Shown here piece by piece: positions 5,659 through 6,492 of a stretch of DNA of 6,492 nt (its first letter is position 1; each line of letters begins with the position of its first letter). Origin of the DNA: Halovivax sp. (GTDB taxonomy: Archaea > Halobacteriota > Halobacteria > Halobacteriales > Natrialbaceae); assembly GCA_007135505.1 (NCBI GenBank), contig SLIS01000010.1, forward strand, positions 1-6,492, given 5' to 3'. The translations under genes were made by a program, and so were the position numbers. Below the pieces are notes generated by a model. It saw only the letters and a list, made by a program, of their open reading frames with translations, was not told the origin of the DNA and made no database searches.

Positions 5659-6492
5659 CTACTTCGCCAGCGCCCGTTCGACCGCGCTCGCGACGGTTCG
5701 GGCCTTCTCTGCGAGTTCCTCGGTGACCAGCCCGTCAGCGACGGCCTCGGCCAGTTCGGCCTCGTCGACGATCTCGACGGTGCCGTCGGCGTGGCGGATG
5801 ACGTCGACGTAGAGGTCGACGTAGCGGGCCGTCTCGGGAAACAACTCGACGGGCGTACAGACGTTGACGTACGTCCCGACGACCGTCCCATCGGCGCGTT
5901 TGTAGGTCGTCGGATACCACCACCGTCCCTCCCGGAGCTTCGTCACGGCGACGTCGCCGGACTCCTTCGGCGCGCCGAGCCCGTCGTACTCCCCGCCCCC
6001 GGCCATCGCGCGTTCCACGGTGATCGAGCCGTCTTCGCTCCAGTCGGTCACCTCGCCGGTACCGAGCCCGATGAGTCGCCCGTCGGGTTTGCCGTGCCCG
6101 ATGGCGAGGCGATCACCCGCCGTGGGCCCGAACTGGCGACTGACGGCCGCGAACGGGAATTCGTCGCTCTCGCCGCCGAAGCCCGCGCCCAGGTCGCCAC
6201 AGACCGCCTCGGCGAAGTCGACGGCGGCGCTCGCGGTCCGGTCGGCCGCCTTCGTCCGGTGGTGGCCCGTCATCGTCGTCTCGACGGCGCGACGGGCGTC
6301 GTCCAGGGCGAACCGGGACTCGCGACCGAACCAGCACCAGGTCGTCGCGTTCGGGGCGACGAGCGCGGCCGACGCGGCCGCTCGGGCCGGGCCTTCGCCG
6401 TCCGTCGGCGATTCCGGCTCGTCGGCGAGCGCGGCCTCGATCCGCGCCGCCCGCTCGCTCGCCCGCTCGATCGCGGTGCCCATCGACTCGAG
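5659..6492 (-). CDS. FAU-1 / AU-1 RNA-binding protein with DUF402, C-terminal part
   Basis: The frame is open from the right edge to the TAG at 5659-5661. The ATG at 6483 is almost certainly internal: the family is normally some 450 residues or more, with an N-terminal S1-like, RNase E/G-related half, and the codons beyond 6483 stay open to the edge. Numbering from that Met, WCWFGRESRFALDDARR (49-65), MTGHHRTKA (71-79), FGPTAGDRLAIGHGKPDGRL (118-137) and the DUF402 core (about 187-255) match archaeal FAU-1 as I know it. The core includes GRWWYPTTYK (186-195), the acidic YVDLYVDV (221-228) and VDEAEL (239-244). Pyrococcus FAU-1 binds AU-rich RNA, and archaeal homologues are reported as RNases acting in 5S rRNA maturation. 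DUF402 shares its fold with nucleoside phosphate hydrolases such as FomD. Substrate in haloarchaea is inferred only. It lies 133 bases upstream of the ABC operon on the same strand. Confidence 0.85.
   Translation of the reverse strand, partial: LESMGTAIERASERAARIEAALADEPESPTDGEGPARAAASAALVAPNATTWCWFGRESRFALDDARRAVETTMTGHHRTKAADRTASAAVDFAEAVCGDLGAGFGGESDEFPFAAVSRQFGPTAGDRLAIGHGKPDGRLIGLGTGEVTDWSEDGSITVERAMAGGGEYDGLGAPKESGDVAVTKLREGRWWYPTTYKRADGTVVGTYVNVCTPVELFPETARYVDLYVDVIRHADGTVEIVDEAELAEAVADGLVTEELAEKARTVASAVERALAK

Noticed and set aside
4806..5726. Long + strand open frame (about 306 residues) opposite the ABC ATPase
   Set aside because: It is a mirror of the ATPase coding frame, which has every expected ABC motif on the minus strand.

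Overview
This is a GC-rich archaeal window that most likely comes from a haloarchaeon (class Halobacteria). The predicted proteins are strongly acidic (Asp/Glu-rich, few Lys) and the third codon positions are G/C. There is a Tat-type lipoprotein signal. Several start codons lack a Shine-Dalgarno sequence and instead have a small AT-rich TATA-like box about 26-30 bases upstream, as expected for leaderless archaeal transcripts. The genus cannot be decided from the window.

Layout, left to right: the C-terminal part of an aldo/keto reductase (+, cut by the left edge); a Tat-exported lipoprotein with a DUF4352-like beta domain (-), convergent with the reductase; a 143-base divergent promoter region; a Nudix hydrolase (+); a MazG-like all-alpha nucleotide pyrophosphohydrolase (+) with its own TATA-like box; an HD-domain phosphohydrolase of the YfbR type (-), convergent with the MazG-like gene; a MacB/FtsX-type ABC permease and its LolD/MacB-type ATPase (both -, one operon with a TGATG overlap); and the C-terminal part of the FAU-1 / AU-1 RNA-binding protein with its DUF402 domain (-, cut by the right edge). 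No gap between genes exceeds 145 bases. I saw no tRNA, rRNA, CRISPR array, insertion sequence or attachment site.

How the genes relate: the Nudix, MazG-like and HD genes are adjacent and belong to three unrelated folds that all hydrolyse nucleotides or nucleoside phosphates. They form a small nucleotide-pool 'house-cleaning' neighbourhood, though on both strands and probably from separate promoters. FAU-1 at the right edge adds a fourth fold (DUF402), known in other proteins as a nucleoside phosphate hydrolase. The ABC pair is a MacB-like system with no MacA adaptor beside it, so its substrate is unknown. The lipoprotein and the reductase have no visible link to the rest.

The window looks like ordinary chromosomal haloarchaeal sequence, and I do not see a clearly new multi-gene system. 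The most interesting points are an apparent internal duplication in the MazG-like protein, whose second copy has lost the metal-binding acidic residues, and a 16-base palindrome sitting on the predicted promoter of the HD gene.
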